Below are positions 21,494 through 32,660 of a DNA stretch of 64,000 nt, piece after piece. Made by a program: the position numbers and the translations under genes. Source of the stretch: Aphanomyces cochlioides (Eukaryota > Oomycota > Saprolegniomycetes > Saprolegniales > Verrucalvaceae). The notes below the pieces were generated by a model. The model was not told where the DNA came from. It saw nothing but the letters and a program-made list of their open reading frames with translations, and searched no databases. The stretch is from contig JAHQRK010000003.1 in NCBI GenBank assembly GCA_019828595.1, positions 3,534,001-3,598,000 on the forward strand, given 5' to 3'. The first letter of the stretch is position 1, and every line of letters starts with the position of its first letter.

Positions 21494-24400
21494 GGCGCCG
21501 GGCGGCCTACTGGGCAAGTTGATCAATGGGTGTCCGACACCGCGCCCTCTGAACCTATTGATCTAGCCCCTGGCACTTTGTGCCGCCTAGGTGAGCATCA
21601 CCAAATGCTCTCCTACCTGCTTCCAGTTCCTGGATTCAGCGCCCCCCTCCGTGTCTTGATAGACAGTGGCGCATCTGAAAATTATGCGCGGCGCGCAGCT
21701 ATTGCACGAGCTACAGGCGTATCGACGTCCAAGGCTCAACCTAACGACACTCTACGCATCCGACTTGCAGACGGTCGGATTGTTTCAAATCCACGACAAA
21801 TTGTCGCGTTGCCAATATCGATTGGTGACTTTTCGTCAAGAGAAGAATTCTTCCTTATGGACCTTGACGACCGATGGGATTTGATCCTTGGAATGGGTTG
21901 GCTCGAACGCCATCAGCCCATTATTGACTGGCGCCTGAAGACGATGGTGCCACCATCTCCACGTTCCTACGTGCCCAACCCAGCGCAGAGTAATGAACTC
22001 GCTGTGGTTTGTATTGACCCTTCGTCAACACGGACACGCGATGGCACTGTGGACCATCCACGAGAAGAACAAGCTATTCCAGCTTTGGATACACCTTCAA
22101 ACGAACCTGAAGGTTTGCCGGCGAATGATCAACGAATCGCCGAAGAGTTTTCCGGCGACCACGAAGAAGAGTCGATCGATGAGTACGATTTCCGAGAGTG
22201 TGCACCCTCTCGAGACAGGCAAGATGTTCCCGACAAGTTGTCGGTTGATGAGTTTATACGGTCAGCCTGTGACCTTGAAGAACTGCCCACCAGGGCAGAT
22301 GAGATTGTGGCTTTGCCGGAGATGAGCTTTCGCTCCTTTTCGCGACTCCTGCATGCCCAAGAACCGCTGAGTATCGCGGTTATCTGCGTAGAAGAAGATG
22401 GAACCCTCCACACGACATCCATGATGGACAAGGATGTCCTTGACGATGCTGACAAGCGAGCACGAACGACATGGGAGTCTCTCAAAACTAGCCCGTTCTA
22501 CGACATATTGATGGAGTACAAGGATGTATTCCCTGACGAGGTTCCAGCGGCCCTGCCTAGCGACAAAGGCATCCGCCATGAGATTGACTTGGTCCCGGGG
22601 ACCAAGTATTGCGTTACACGCCAGTGGCCATTGCCACGTGATCAGGTCGAGTTCATCGACTCATTCTTTGCGGCCCGCAAGAAGGCAGGCCATGTGCGCG
22701 AGAGCAACTCGCCGCACTCAAGTCCGACATTTTGTGTCAAGAAACCCAACGGTGGCTGGCGTATCGTTCACGCCTTCAACAAGTTGAATCAAACCACGAT
22801 ACCGGCGCAAACGCCGATTCCGCGCAAGGATGTCATCATTGACAGCATGGCGGGTAGTACCCTCTTTTCCACGATCGATTTGCGCGATGGGTTCTACCAG
22901 ATCCTGATGCGTATACAGGATATTCCTAAGACCGCTGTCTCCACTCCAAGTGGCATGCTCTGGGAATGGCTCGTTATGCCACAAGGCCTTTCAAATGCAC
23001 CAGCAACGTTCAACCGCATGGTGACGTCGAAACTTCGCCCTTTGCGAGCCTTTGCTCCCTCTTATTTCGACGATATTTATATCCATAGTCGTCGCACGAC
23101 CGCCCACTCCGACCTTGAGGTCCATCGTGATCATCTCCGTCAAGTCCTTGCCGTCCTGCGGGACAATGGTCTCTATGCCAACTTGGCCAAATGTATGTTT
23201 GGTGTCGAGGAAATTCCTGTTCTGGGTGACTTTGTTGGCATCAATGGTTGTCGCGCTGATCCTGCAAAGGTCCAAACCATTCGCGACTGGCCCGTTCCGT
23301 CTACTCAAACTGAGTTGCTCAGTTGGCTTGGTCTAGCCACGTATCTACACAAGTTCTCGGCAAATTTTGCCTCGCTGGCACAACCTTTATCGGCCTTACT
23401 TGCCAAAGACGCCTCTTGGGATTGGACCCAAGAATGCCACGACGCGTTCAACGCGGTGAAAGACAGCTTAGTGTCTGCGCCTGTCCTGGCGCTACCCGAC
23501 TTTTCTCGACCCTTCTCGGTCGTTTGTGATGCCTCTGTCAAGGCTATAGGCTGCTGCCTCATGCAAGTGGGGGAGGATGGTCGCGACCGACCTGTGTCCT
23601 ATCAATCCCGCCAGCTCCAAAAGGCTGAAAAAGCCTACCCTGTCCACGACTTGGAGCTACTAGCTATGAAATACGCCCTCACGAAGTTTCGAATCTACCT
23701 CCTAGGTAGCAAGCCTTTCGTGGTCTACACAGACCATGCATCTTTACGCACAGCCGTCAAGTCTCCTCATATTAGCCAACGCATGGCTCGCTGGTTAGCC
23801 TTCTTTGCCGAGTTCAACTTCACAGTTGAATACAAACCTGGACGTCAAAACGTCCTTGCGGATGCTCTTTCCCGTCGTCCATCGACATCAGACGACACAA
23901 GCTTGAACCATGTATCACACGTGCACTCGAATCTCCACGACCGTGTGCGTGCGTCCTACACATCCGACAAATGGCTTTCTGAGATTTTATCTCTGTTATG
24001 TGATTCCACTACTTCGCCGAAGCGATCCTCGCTCAAGAATTTTTCTGTCCATGATGGCTTGGTGTATTTCACGATGGCTTCCAGCCCACGCCGCCTTGCC
24101 ATTCCGGCAGATGAAGCCCTTCGCCGTGACATTTTGCATGATTGTCATGCCGCCCAAACAGCAGGACATTTTGGCCGCGACAAGACTTATCTTACCGTAG
24201 CATGGCAATTCTGGTAGCCCCGCCTATTCAAGACCGTATCGCGCTATGTAGCGCATTGTGACGTCTCCAAAAAAAATGGCCATGTTTTCTGTCGCTTCGG
24301 GCTTCCAGCCTCTATCGTTTCAGACCGCGATCGTCGCTTTACATCGAAATTCTGGTCCGCGCTATTTGCGCTCTGTGGCACCACCCTTGACATGTCCACG

Positions 24401-25770
24401 TCGGACCACCCTGAAACTGACGGTCAGTCTGAACGCGCTAATCGCGTTATCGAAGATGTTCTTCGCAGTTACACTCAATCCAAGCCGCGCACATGGAGCG
24501 CGATGCTCTCCCATGTAGTCTTTGCGTACAACAACTCTGTTCAAGCCTCAACGGGTCATACCCCTTTCTATGTCCTACATCTACGGCACCCGCGCCTTCC
24601 GATCAATGTGGATGCTGCACGTTTAAGTGGGGGAGGATCTATCCCTGCACGCACAATCGCCAGTGTAAAACACTTTATCGAATCCAGGAAGTCCCTACTC
24701 CTCCATGTCTGCGAGAATCTCGCATCAGCTCAAGAAAAGCAGGCTTTGCAAGCCAACAAGACAAGTCGTGGAAACAAAAGTGTTTATTCAGTCGGCGACT
24801 TAGTCCTACTGCGTGCATCGGCAGTGCCCAAGACGGCGCTAGGAAACCCAAAATTGCAGCCACCTTGGCTTGGCCCGTTCCCTATGACAAAGAAGATCAG
24901 CAACACTGCATACAAGTTGGAGCTTCCAACTGAATGGCAAATCCATCCAACATTCTATGTTGGCAAGATAAAGAGGTTTTTACCTGCTACGCCTGATCGT
25001 GGTGACCTCTCGCCTGCTCGCTCTTCATCCAGTCCCACAAGCGTCGAATATGATTCTGCATATCAGCAAAAGACCGCTTCATCGACTGCCAGTCATGGAG
25101 ATAATCCTCCAGCTCACGAACGGACGGATACTCGTTTTGATCTCTCCGAAGCCGATGAATCTCATCCGTCAGCTCACGAACTCGGAGTTCCAACTCCACA
25201 AAGCGCAAATCCGTTCGCAGATGTGCGACTCAAGAGGCTCTGCAGCCGCTGCCGGAGGAGTCCGAGGATATGGCTGTCGATCCACCGATCGACCACGACT
25301 TGGCGATCGTGCCACACGACTTGGTCCAACATGGACATATCCATACGCCGCAGGTGCATTCGGAGCCGCACCGCTCGGCAAAACGTAGCCTGGATGCTCC
25401 ACTCGAGATCGTTGAGAACGATCCATCGCAACTTGCGAACGACCCCGCTTCCGCTCCCCGCCTAGTAGGCCGGCGCTATTCTCAGAACGGATTGGAATAC
25501 CGTCTTCATCCACCTCCAGCGACGGCAACGGCCGATACGGAGCCTACATGGATATCAGCTCGAGAAGCTCGAGAAACCTTACCACTGGAGCTTGCAGCTT
25601 ACGAATCATTACGGCGACGTTCGCGACAGAAGACTTCTCCACACGCCGAAAGCTTGAACCATGTTGCGCGTTCGCAATCATACGCCAGCGATGCTCCGCG
25701 AAATTCGCAAGTCGATTTGTCCACTGTGGCACAGTTTCTGGCGGAGATCGAGGCTCGACATTGTCTTTAA
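21494..25770 (+). pseudogene. pol of element 1 (PR-RT-RNaseH-IN-chromo-like), disrupted
   Basis: The main frame runs to 24217. It has aspartic protease (LIDSGASENY), reverse transcriptase with catalytic YFDDIYIHS, RNase H (VVCDASVKAIG ... YTDHASLR ... NVLADALSRR) and the integrase HHCC start (HDCHAAQTAGHFGRDKTYL). A stop at 24215-24217 follows WQF-W where FWWPR is usual, consistent with TGG to TAG. Soon after, near 24265-24290, the integrase core jumps from KKNGH to [16 protein letters not shown], so roughly 80-90 codons with the first catalytic Asp are missing. The later Asp (SDRD) and Glu (TDGQSERAN) remain. The 3' part is open from 24392 to about 25200, then shifts frame into a chromo-like tail ending at 25770. 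This copy cannot make a normal integrase. Confidence 0.85.
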
Positions 25771-26659
25771 CCTTGCGCGGGTTCAAGTACGACAGCGCGA
25801 AGCACATGAGATATTCCTCAACACTTTCACCTGGCAGAGTTGCCAATGGAACATAAGGCCATGCCTTTCCTTCAGCAATGCTGGTCCTTTGATCCTTTTT
25901 CCACCTGGACTGCATCGTAACAGTGCATCCGCTCGCTTGGCACAGGTCCCACAAGTATCGGATACATTTGCAAAATTTGCTCTTGGTGACCTGCGCTTCC
26001 CAAATGCCAAGCTGGCTGTGAACGAATTGGTGTTCTTGCACGGTCATGGGATGACCCACTGAATTTGGATAGTGCAAGATTGCAGACGCCAGATCGCTGC
26101 TGTTAGCATTGATCATCCACCTTGGATCGCTGGTGAAGATCACCTCTGTACTGTGCATTTCGCGTGCCTTCGACGCAAATCTTGACTCTGCAATATGCTT
26201 GACTGGCTTGTCTTGGTCGTCGACATATATGTCTCCTGCGCTTGGTAGCGGCGTCCATCTTGTTTGTTTGTCGACAGGACTGTCACGAGACGCTGGCAGA
26301 ACAACTTGTTCGATCTTAACCTATTGTACGGCGGGTTTGGCCCCCTCTTCTTCCTCGGCGTCCACTTTTGCCTCTGGTTCTGGCTCAGTATCGCCCTGCT
26401 TTGTTTCTTGGTGCGCTTGCACTTTTGCCGCTTGTCGCTCTTTTGCGATCCGTTCTTCTTTGCGCGCTTTGAGCGCCGCACGTTCGTCCTCTGGTGTACT
26501 CTCGTAGTCCACCTCGCCTTCCTCAATGAAGTTCATTGCCAACTCCGTGCCGCTTGCACGTTTCTTCCGTTTTGGCTGGTGAGCCGTTTCGAAGCCTCTC
26601 GTTCCAACTGCCATACCTGGCTGACCTGTCTCCCTCTCACGTGATCCCTGCGTTCCCAT
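25544..26659 (-). CDS. antisense reading frame in 3' region of element 1
   Basis: From the ATG at 26659 the minus strand is open for 372 codons except for a single TAG at 26321-26323. The N-terminal part is charged and helical (PEDERAALKARKEERIAKER, then EPEAKVDAEEEEGAKPAVQ). After the TAG the same frame continues with well-mixed sequence (YVDDQDKPVKHIAESRF, WMINANSSDLASAILHYPNS, GESVEEYLMCFALSYLNPRK). The product was not recognised. It converges on pol and overlaps its last 226 bases. Its length and protein-like composition argue that it is, or recently was, a real accessory gene carried by the element rather than chance. Confidence 0.5.
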
Positions 26660-26698
26660 TTTGAAAGCTCGCTGAGCTTTGTTTTGAGTGTGGGGAGG

Positions 26699-26963
26699 TG
26701 TAACCGGACACTCCGGTTACTTGCTCTTTGACCCTTGGCATGACATGCCTGCTGTTAGCATGTCATCTGTATTCCCCTGCATGTGAAGCACTCTGTGCTC
26801 TCTGCCATTCCTTTGGCTCGGTGCCTTCTAGGCCATTCATATTCACTGGCTCACAAGCCTGTTCGACTCTGCATTCATTAGCTTTAGGCAGGATAAAGCT
26901 ATTTCACTTTTCATCTTTCTCTCTGCTTCCTAAGCCTTCCTCCTGCGCGTGTACTCGGTTACA
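26699..26963 (+). repeat. 3' LTR of element 1
   Basis: 265 bp, same ends as the 5' LTR. Immediately followed by the ATAGT duplication and ordinary AT-rich host sequence. Confidence 0.93.
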
Positions 26964-26968
26964 ATAGT

Positions 26969-28852
26969 GGTGGGCATTCAGGGTGTATGGTCAAGCGTAT
27001 TTATGTCTGAAAGATTTACAGCTTGCGGTTTCAAGCGGTTTGCGCTTATATGTTTCTTTATGGCTTGTATAGTCAGCGTGTGGAATTGTATACGGAGATT
27101 TTACACCATGCTTGTGAAAGAATTGATTATCCATTCGATTGTGATATTGAACCAGGTCCATCTTGCACGATTCTGGAAGCTTTCGAGTAATAATTGTTAA
27201 TTTTCTAGAATGTTATTCCAGTGTTGATCATGTTCCGTGCTGCGTCGTTGATGGCATTCTGCATGTATCTTTGTTCATGTTCTGTGTTTTCTCATCCTTA
27301 CTTCTTTTGGTTTCAATTCAGGGCAGATATTTATTTGGTCGGGGATCCTTCTGGGGGTCGATCTCCTTCCTCTCTCAACCTCTTCATGCTATGATCATTC
27401 TTCTTATTACGGTCTAACATTTCCTCGTACAATCAACTGGTTGTCTAATATCAATTATGTTTTAAAAATACTTTTTTTAAATTAATACTCCGTCTATTTA
27501 TTTAATTATACAGGATATGAGTTATAACAGTATATCTTGTAATCGTAGTGGAACATTTTTTGAAATCCAGGTCTCGACTATGGCATGTCGCGCAAAGTGA
27601 CGTCACGATAATGGCCTTATTCCCAGCCACAAGCAAGCGCCCGTCTGTTCCCACTTGTCCTTAGCTCGTTGTCCCGGTCTTACTCGTTGTTTCGGTGCTT
27701 CTGGACCCTCGGGTTCGCATTCAAAAGTTCTTAAGTTCTTATAACGAGGGATTTTGAATCAATGCTGTAGATCGTTGCTCGACACGTACAGAGATGAGAA
27801 TCGAGCACGTGCAATCCGTGGCGTCATCTTCTCCGTGTCGAGAGAACAACAATCCGTTCTCGTGTGCCATCCTCCAACTTGAACACCATCTTGGCGAGAT
27901 TCAACGGTGGTGCCTCTTTCCACGGGAAAGTCATCCGATCCCTCGCTAGAAGGACATTGCACTTTGCAAGCTTCAAAATATTTCAATTAATTAAAATTCA
28001 AAATTATTTTAAATCCATAAATAGATTGTCGGGTAGTCGAGGAATCGCTTGACAGTGAGAAGAACCAACGAAAGAGACAAAGGAGACGATGAATCAGTGT
28101 CGATTCTTCTTCTTGCATATATATCAACGCGCACATCGGAAGAGTTTTATGGAAAATGAGGCCAGTTCAAAATTTGATTGTGAATGAAGTAATGCCTCGT
28201 GGCAGTTGGAGTTTTAATTCTTGGCTATTTTTGAATTTAATCGATATTATTTGCACAATTTGATTGGTTCATCCTAACGTAATGCAATTTCATTGGCTAG
28301 AATTATTATTTCATTAATTCAAATTATTCCAAATATTTCGCGTGATATGTTAGTAGGTGCAGCAGCGGCAGAACAACTGGGACAACGACATCGTTTCCCG
28401 ACATCGTTTCCCGACATCGTCGCATTTGTTCTGTTCTTGCATATGATCCCAAGGAGTCCAACCATATTTCTCTCGTCTGAACGCGGTCCAGCATGCATAT
28501 TCAATCTGGATTGCATTGGAATCCTCGATGCAATACACTGAATATTGCAGTATTTTAATCGAGTATTTTAATTTGTTTAATTTCCCTGTCATGCTCGCCA
28601 TAACGACATCCAATGTATTGTACTGCAATAATCTGTTTTAAACACGTTTTAAACACTTGAACGACACCCCATATGAGTATTTATTTCATATAAATAGATA
28701 CATATGTAGTTAGTATGAAATAAAATAATTGAAATTTAATTCTGGTGTGTTACATTGTTTAAAACAGTTGTAAACATTGCGCATATCCTCGTGGGTATGG
28801 ACGTCGTCGTCGTATCTGCAAATTGACGCATTAGTTCGCAATACTTGACGTA
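26969..28852. other. gene-poor AT-rich stretch
   Basis: No intact gene recognised. Short open frames are low-complexity or hydrophobic by chance (26949-27417). Around 28387-28430 the unit GACATCGTTTCCC is repeated two to three times in tandem. Around 28640-28760 there are runs of short AT repeats and repeated TTTTAAACA. Confidence 0.4.
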
Positions 28853-29332
28853 ATGCCCAAGTCGACGATGCCGCTGGCCAAGGAATCCGCGCCGCTTCGA
28901 GCTCTATTTATCAAGAAGTGGAGCTATTCCCAGCGGTCGGCGCTGCATTCGTATATTGAATTCTCGGTCTTAGTGCGGGACACGAGCGCAGTGTCGAAAG
29001 CGCCGCACGTCGTCGAGATTCACCGCCGCTTTTCGCAATTCCATGCGCTGCATAAAGCTCTCCGCGACGACGGCTTTGCGCTGCCGGATATGCCGACGTT
29101 TGACCTCTGGACGAACGTCCTGATCAAGCTCACGCCTGAGAGTGCTCTACGGGAACGACAGATGCAATTGCAGGCCATTCTTGACTGCATTAGCCGATCG
29201 AAAGACATGCAAGCCACGACAGCGTACAAAACATTCGTGGGCCCGAGCGAGCTCAAGTACACGTCGTTCAGCGACATTCGCATCCATCCTGGCGTCGTGC
29301 CGCGCCCTTCTTTCACGAGCGTTCAAGCCTGA
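28853..29332 (+). CDS. small PX-domain protein 2
   Basis: 159 residues, ATG at 28853. PX domain about residues 15-130: RRFSQFHALHKALRDDGFAL (basic phosphoinositide-contact motif), the proline loop LPDMPTFDLWTN, then ERQMQLQAILDCISRSKDMQ and FVGPSELKYTSFSDIRIHPG. Almost all of the protein is PX. Transcribed convergently with PX protein 3, whose stop is 110 bp away. The best-preserved member of the local PX family. Confidence 0.82.
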   Translation: MPKSTMPLAKESAPLRALFIKKWSYSQRSALHSYIEFSVLVRDTSAVSKAPHVVEIHRRFSQFHALHKALRDDGFALPDMPTFDLWTNVLIKLTPESALRERQMQLQAILDCISRSKDMQATTAYKTFVGPSELKYTSFSDIRIHPGVVPRPSFTSVQA

Positions 29333-29442
29333 AGAAAAATATTTAGCCGATAAATTATAAAAAGAGCCTTATGACGCGCCGCCGGCCGAGCGACCACTGG
29401 GAGTCGCTCGCGGCGGCGTGAAAAACCGAACTTGAGCGTTGT

Positions 29443-29922
29443 TTAGCGGGCCTTTTCAGTTTGTAACTTGGCTCTAGCCGTTGAAACTGCTTTCTTGTTG
29501 TGCTGCCACGTCAGGCGGTAGTCCATGAGCGACGTGTAGCCAACCTTTGCTTCGGGTCGTTCGCCGACGAAATCCAACAGAGCTGGCGCCGAGTGGAGAC
29601 TTGATTCAGCGTTAATTTCGTCGAGGAAGGCTTGCAATTGCCGCTGCCGCTCCAGGAGTGTCAATTGTGGCATGAATGGTAGGCAAACATTGGTCCAGAC
29701 AGTCGACGTGGGCAATTTCAAGGCCAGCGTCAAGCCGTCGTGTCGTAGCGACTGGTCGAGCTGGACAAACTGGGAGTACCGCCGGCGGATTGTGTATTCG
29801 TGGTGAAAGTGTCGAACCACGACGAGGAACGCAACAAACGTTTGCGCCGTGCTTTCAGCATGTTCATTGGCATACTCCCACGATGAGACAACGACGGCGT
29901 CGGCGCCATGAAACCAAATCAA
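29443..29922 (-). CDS. small PX-domain protein 3, 5' end uncertain
   Basis: The frame contains a PX domain: RRRYSQFVQLDQSLRHDGLT, ALKLPTSTVWTNVCLPFMPQ, ERQRQLQAFLDEINAES and VGYTSLMDYRLTW. The frame's first codon here is TTG, not ATG, and in-frame stops lie just upstream (TAG at 29934-29932). So either a short 5' exon with an acceptor near GATAG exists, or the start has been lost. Tail-to-tail with PX protein 2. Confidence 0.7.
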   Translation of the reverse strand: MIWFHGADAVVVSSWEYANEHAESTAQTFVAFLVVVRHFHHEYTIRRRYSQFVQLDQSLRHDGLTLALKLPTSTVWTNVCLPFMPQLTLLERQRQLQAFLDEINAESSLHSAPALLDFVGERPEAKVGYTSLMDYRLTWQHNKKAVSTARAKLQTEKAR

Positions 29923-30897
29923 GAGTGCGCTCTATCATCGAACGTAGAGCCATCCAGAGTAGCGAGCTCTGACTCTGAGCCAGTGATGATATCACGTCTC
30001 GTGGACAACCAAGTAACCAAAGCTTTCGCCCCAGTTCTTCCTCTTTCTTGAGGGTAAGAGCTTGATTCCCCATGAAGTTGGCTAACTACATGAGGGTAGA
30101 TGGATGAACTAGCGTGTTGGTTGGTTTCAGCAAGCTTAGAGGGTGAAAAGCTCCCCCCTGGTTCCCCCTGAAGGCTGCCTTGGGCTTGTGGGAAGGCTAG
30201 AATCGTTCTATGGAGAGATATAGGGATATAGACACGAGCAGCTTCAAGAATATGATGGGTGATGACTGTCAGCAGCTTGACACGGGAACTGACTGTAGCG
30301 CAGAAATGAGTTGTCCAGCTCTGTTGACTGGAGGAGAGACCGTCGGTGGAACTGAGCGTGGCTTGGAAGCGAGACTAGATGGCCTATTGGCTGAGTATTC
30401 TAGCTATCGAATATGCATTGTCTTTGCCCTTGGAAGTCTTTTATTGCCGACAGAGCTGACAAGGGGCAGATTGTCGTGCCCTAAAAAGTTGTGAAAAAGG
30501 TTTTTCACATTGGTAAAAAATCGTTACGGATACGGTACGGATAAGGCCGTGTGGTAGAAAATGAAGTACGGATAAGGCAGTGTGGTACAAAAATGAAGCC
30601 GAGATGAAAGCCATTTCTCCTGCACAGAGTGCATCAAGCAGCCAAACGTCCACACCTAGACAGTGTGCAGTGACAAATGACAATCGAAACGTTTCTTATT
30701 ACACACTGGGAGGCCTCAAAGTGCTTTTTCTGACTGGTCCATCGTTCCGAAAGAAAACACCATTCTGATCTTTCTCGACGACAGAATACACATCTTACAT
30801 TGTCCTGCTCTGTCTTCGATGCCCTTGGAATGTGTCTGGCTCAATCTCGTCGATCCCAGTAAGAGCTGCAGCTGTGTCTTAGTCACCCGTCAGTCCT
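29923..30897. other. intergenic
   Basis: No gene recognised. A minus frame at 29864-30073 starting MGNQALTLKKEEELGRKLWL could be 5' sequence of PX protein 3, but no splice join to it was convincing. Near 30525-30600 the phrase TACGGATAAGGC and GTGTGGTA is repeated. Confidence 0.35.
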
Positions 30898-30898
30898 T

Positions 30899-31351
30899 CC
30901 GGATAAGAGTTTTTAACATTTGTGTAAATAATATTGTGAAAAAGTGTGAAAAAAAGGTATTGTTGATTTGATACGAATTTCCAGACCCCGTTCAATCGAA
31001 TCACGCCGGCGGATCGATTCACCAATCGACGCCATTGGCTAATAAATATTTTGGGCGATTGTGATTGGCTGAATAAAATTTAAGAGAAAGTACAGTTCCC
31101 ATGACAGAAATTACTGTTCTAATTTTCATTCATCCAATGTATTGGCGCGATTGGAGATTGATACTAAAAATCAATCCAAATTGGGAAATTTCTAGCGAAT
31201 CCACAATACACTAGTAAAAACGTTTTTAACTGTTAATTAACATGTTAAAAAGCAACATTACCTGGAGATTGGTTGTTTGCTCGTTCGACGTATTGTGCAT
31301 TGCCTGCATTGTGTTATCCGGAAATATATGTGTTAACAAAGGTTTATCCGG
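30899..31351. mobile_element. MITE-like repeat, CCGGATAA family, copy 3
   Basis: Left end CCGGATAAGAGTTTTTAACA at 30899; right end, read inward, CCGGATAAACCTTTGTTAAC from 31351. A second TTATCCGGA lies at 31314-31322. Interior TTGATTTGATACGAATTTCC matches the distal part of copy 1 (TTGTCGATTTGGTACAAATT). About 450 bp, AT-rich, non-coding. Confidence 0.55.
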
Positions 31352-32144
31352 TCATTTTTGGTTTTAAATTTCGACCTTTCATATGGACAAACAGTGTAAA
31401 GACAATGCACCTCCCTTTCTTCTAAGCTTCTTTTGCCAACTTGGGCATGACGTAATTGAACAAAAATGTCAATTCCGACGACTCCAGACGACATGAAAAC
31501 TACATCGGGTTTGACTTGATTAAAATATGTAACCACAAGATGTAATGTTTTAAAGGCTCAAGTTTATACACAGACACACGTGTAATTAATTTGGGACGTT
31601 TGCCATACTTTCCATTTATACTTGACTTCAGTATGATCGAATCGATTTGGAATAGAATTCGATTTTGGTAAAAAATACAAATTTGGGTGAAAAAGACAAT
31701 ATTGCTTGCTGTAGGAGTACCACGTGAAGTTCGAGCGATCAGAGCAAGTTGCGGACCATCCAGAGAAAAATTCTGTATAAGATAAAACTTCAAATATGAC
31801 AAGATATATTAATTATATACAGATATTGAATATAAAAGGTGATCTTCGCTTGATAGAATCGGATTTATGCTATGTAAAATATTGATTTATACCAAGTATG
31901 AAATTATACAGTATCACCGTTTATACAAGGTTAAGGTTTCGGTGGTGAAAGTGAATCCTCTTAGCGATCCCTGGAGAATAAGCAGTTCGTGTAGTCAATG
32001 GCTATAAAACTCTATGGCGAGTGTCATGACATAGCTTTGAGGCTGCGTACAATACAGAAACCGCGACTGTACTGGCGGAGTATTTGACTTGGTGAATGAA
32101 ATAATATTAGACACAATATTAACTTAAAGTAACTTTTGAGGGCT
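31352..32144. other. intergenic, AT-rich
   Basis: No gene recognised. Open frames at 31333-31536 and 31500-31802 (minus) are AT-driven. Confidence 0.35.
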
Positions 32145-32660
32145 TCACCACGGCAAGGACGCAGACTTGAGTCGCCCAGTCAGGAGGGGCTCTCCTGTCG
32201 TTGTGGGGCTTTGTCCGCTGTACTCTGAAAATGAAGTGTAGCCTGCTTTCGCATGAGGCGGTTGGCCAATGAAGGCTGTGAATGCGGCTGTGTCTTGCAT
32301 TTCGCGCGAAGAATTGATCGTATCCAGTATTCGTTGCAATTGATCTTGTCGCTCGACGAGGGCGTCGTGGGGGGATAACTTAATGCGGAGATTTGTGATG
32401 ACATCGACTTTGGGCAAGTCTGGCAGCTCAAAACCAAGCGCAACGAGTCGTTGATGGAGCTTGGCGAATTGGCGAAATCGTCGTCTGACTACATAGGCGT
32501 CATGGCCTGAGGATCGTAGATGCAATGGAAGATTGGCATGGACAAGGATGTTAAACGCTACAAAATCGCCACCCGTGGTCGGTTCCAAATCGACGTGGTC
32601 CCAATTCAGGATCTCCATTGCTCGGAGAGGACTTGATGGTGGAGATACTGGTTCAGCCAT
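32145..32660 (-). CDS. small PX-domain protein 4
   Basis: 171 residues, ATG at 32660. PX domain about residues 15-140: VVRRRFRQFAKLHQRLVALG, LPDLPKVDVITNLRIKLSPH, ERQDQLQRILDTINSSREMQ, FTAFIGQPPHAKAGYTSFSE. The serine of the usual RR(F/Y)S motif is Arg here, which may alter lipid contact. The upstream region has GCTCATTTCCAAACTT (about 32682-32667 on the minus strand), close to the oomycete Inr/FPR consensus, 7 bp from the ATG. It ends in a Ser/Thr-rich tail. Confidence 0.82.
   Translation of the reverse strand: MAEPVSPPSSPLRAMEILNWDHVDLEPTTGGDFVAFNILVHANLPLHLRSSGHDAYVVRRRFRQFAKLHQRLVALGFELPDLPKVDVITNLRIKLSPHDALVERQDQLQRILDTINSSREMQDTAAFTAFIGQPPHAKAGYTSFSEYSGQSPTTTGEPLLTGRLKSASLPW

Larger units (their letters stand above)
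20358..26968 (+). mobile_element. Ty3/gypsy LTR retrotransposon 1 with target duplication
   Basis: Two 265-bp LTRs (20363-20627 and 26699-26963) start TGTAACCGG and end CGGTTACA, and differ visibly at one base (C at about 20462, T at about 26798). The 5-bp duplication ATAGT flanks the element (20358-20362 and 26964-26968). A possible primer-binding site follows the 5' LTR (TTGGTAGCACTC), and a purine-rich tract (GTGTGGGGAGGTG) precedes the 3' LTR. Order is gag, protease, RT, RNase H, integrase, chromo-like tail. The nearly identical LTRs point to a recent insertion, yet the coding part is damaged (see entries). Confidence 0.93.

Noticed and set aside
24987..25528. Extension of the antisense gene of element 1 further left (minus frames 25169-25528 and 24987-25208)
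   Set aside because: In this part the sense strand encodes the chromo-like tail and linker of pol, which is the better explanation; frame changes would also be needed.
28387..28430. Short tandem GACATCGTTTCCC as a minisatellite
   Set aside because: Only two to three units; too small to call beyond a note.
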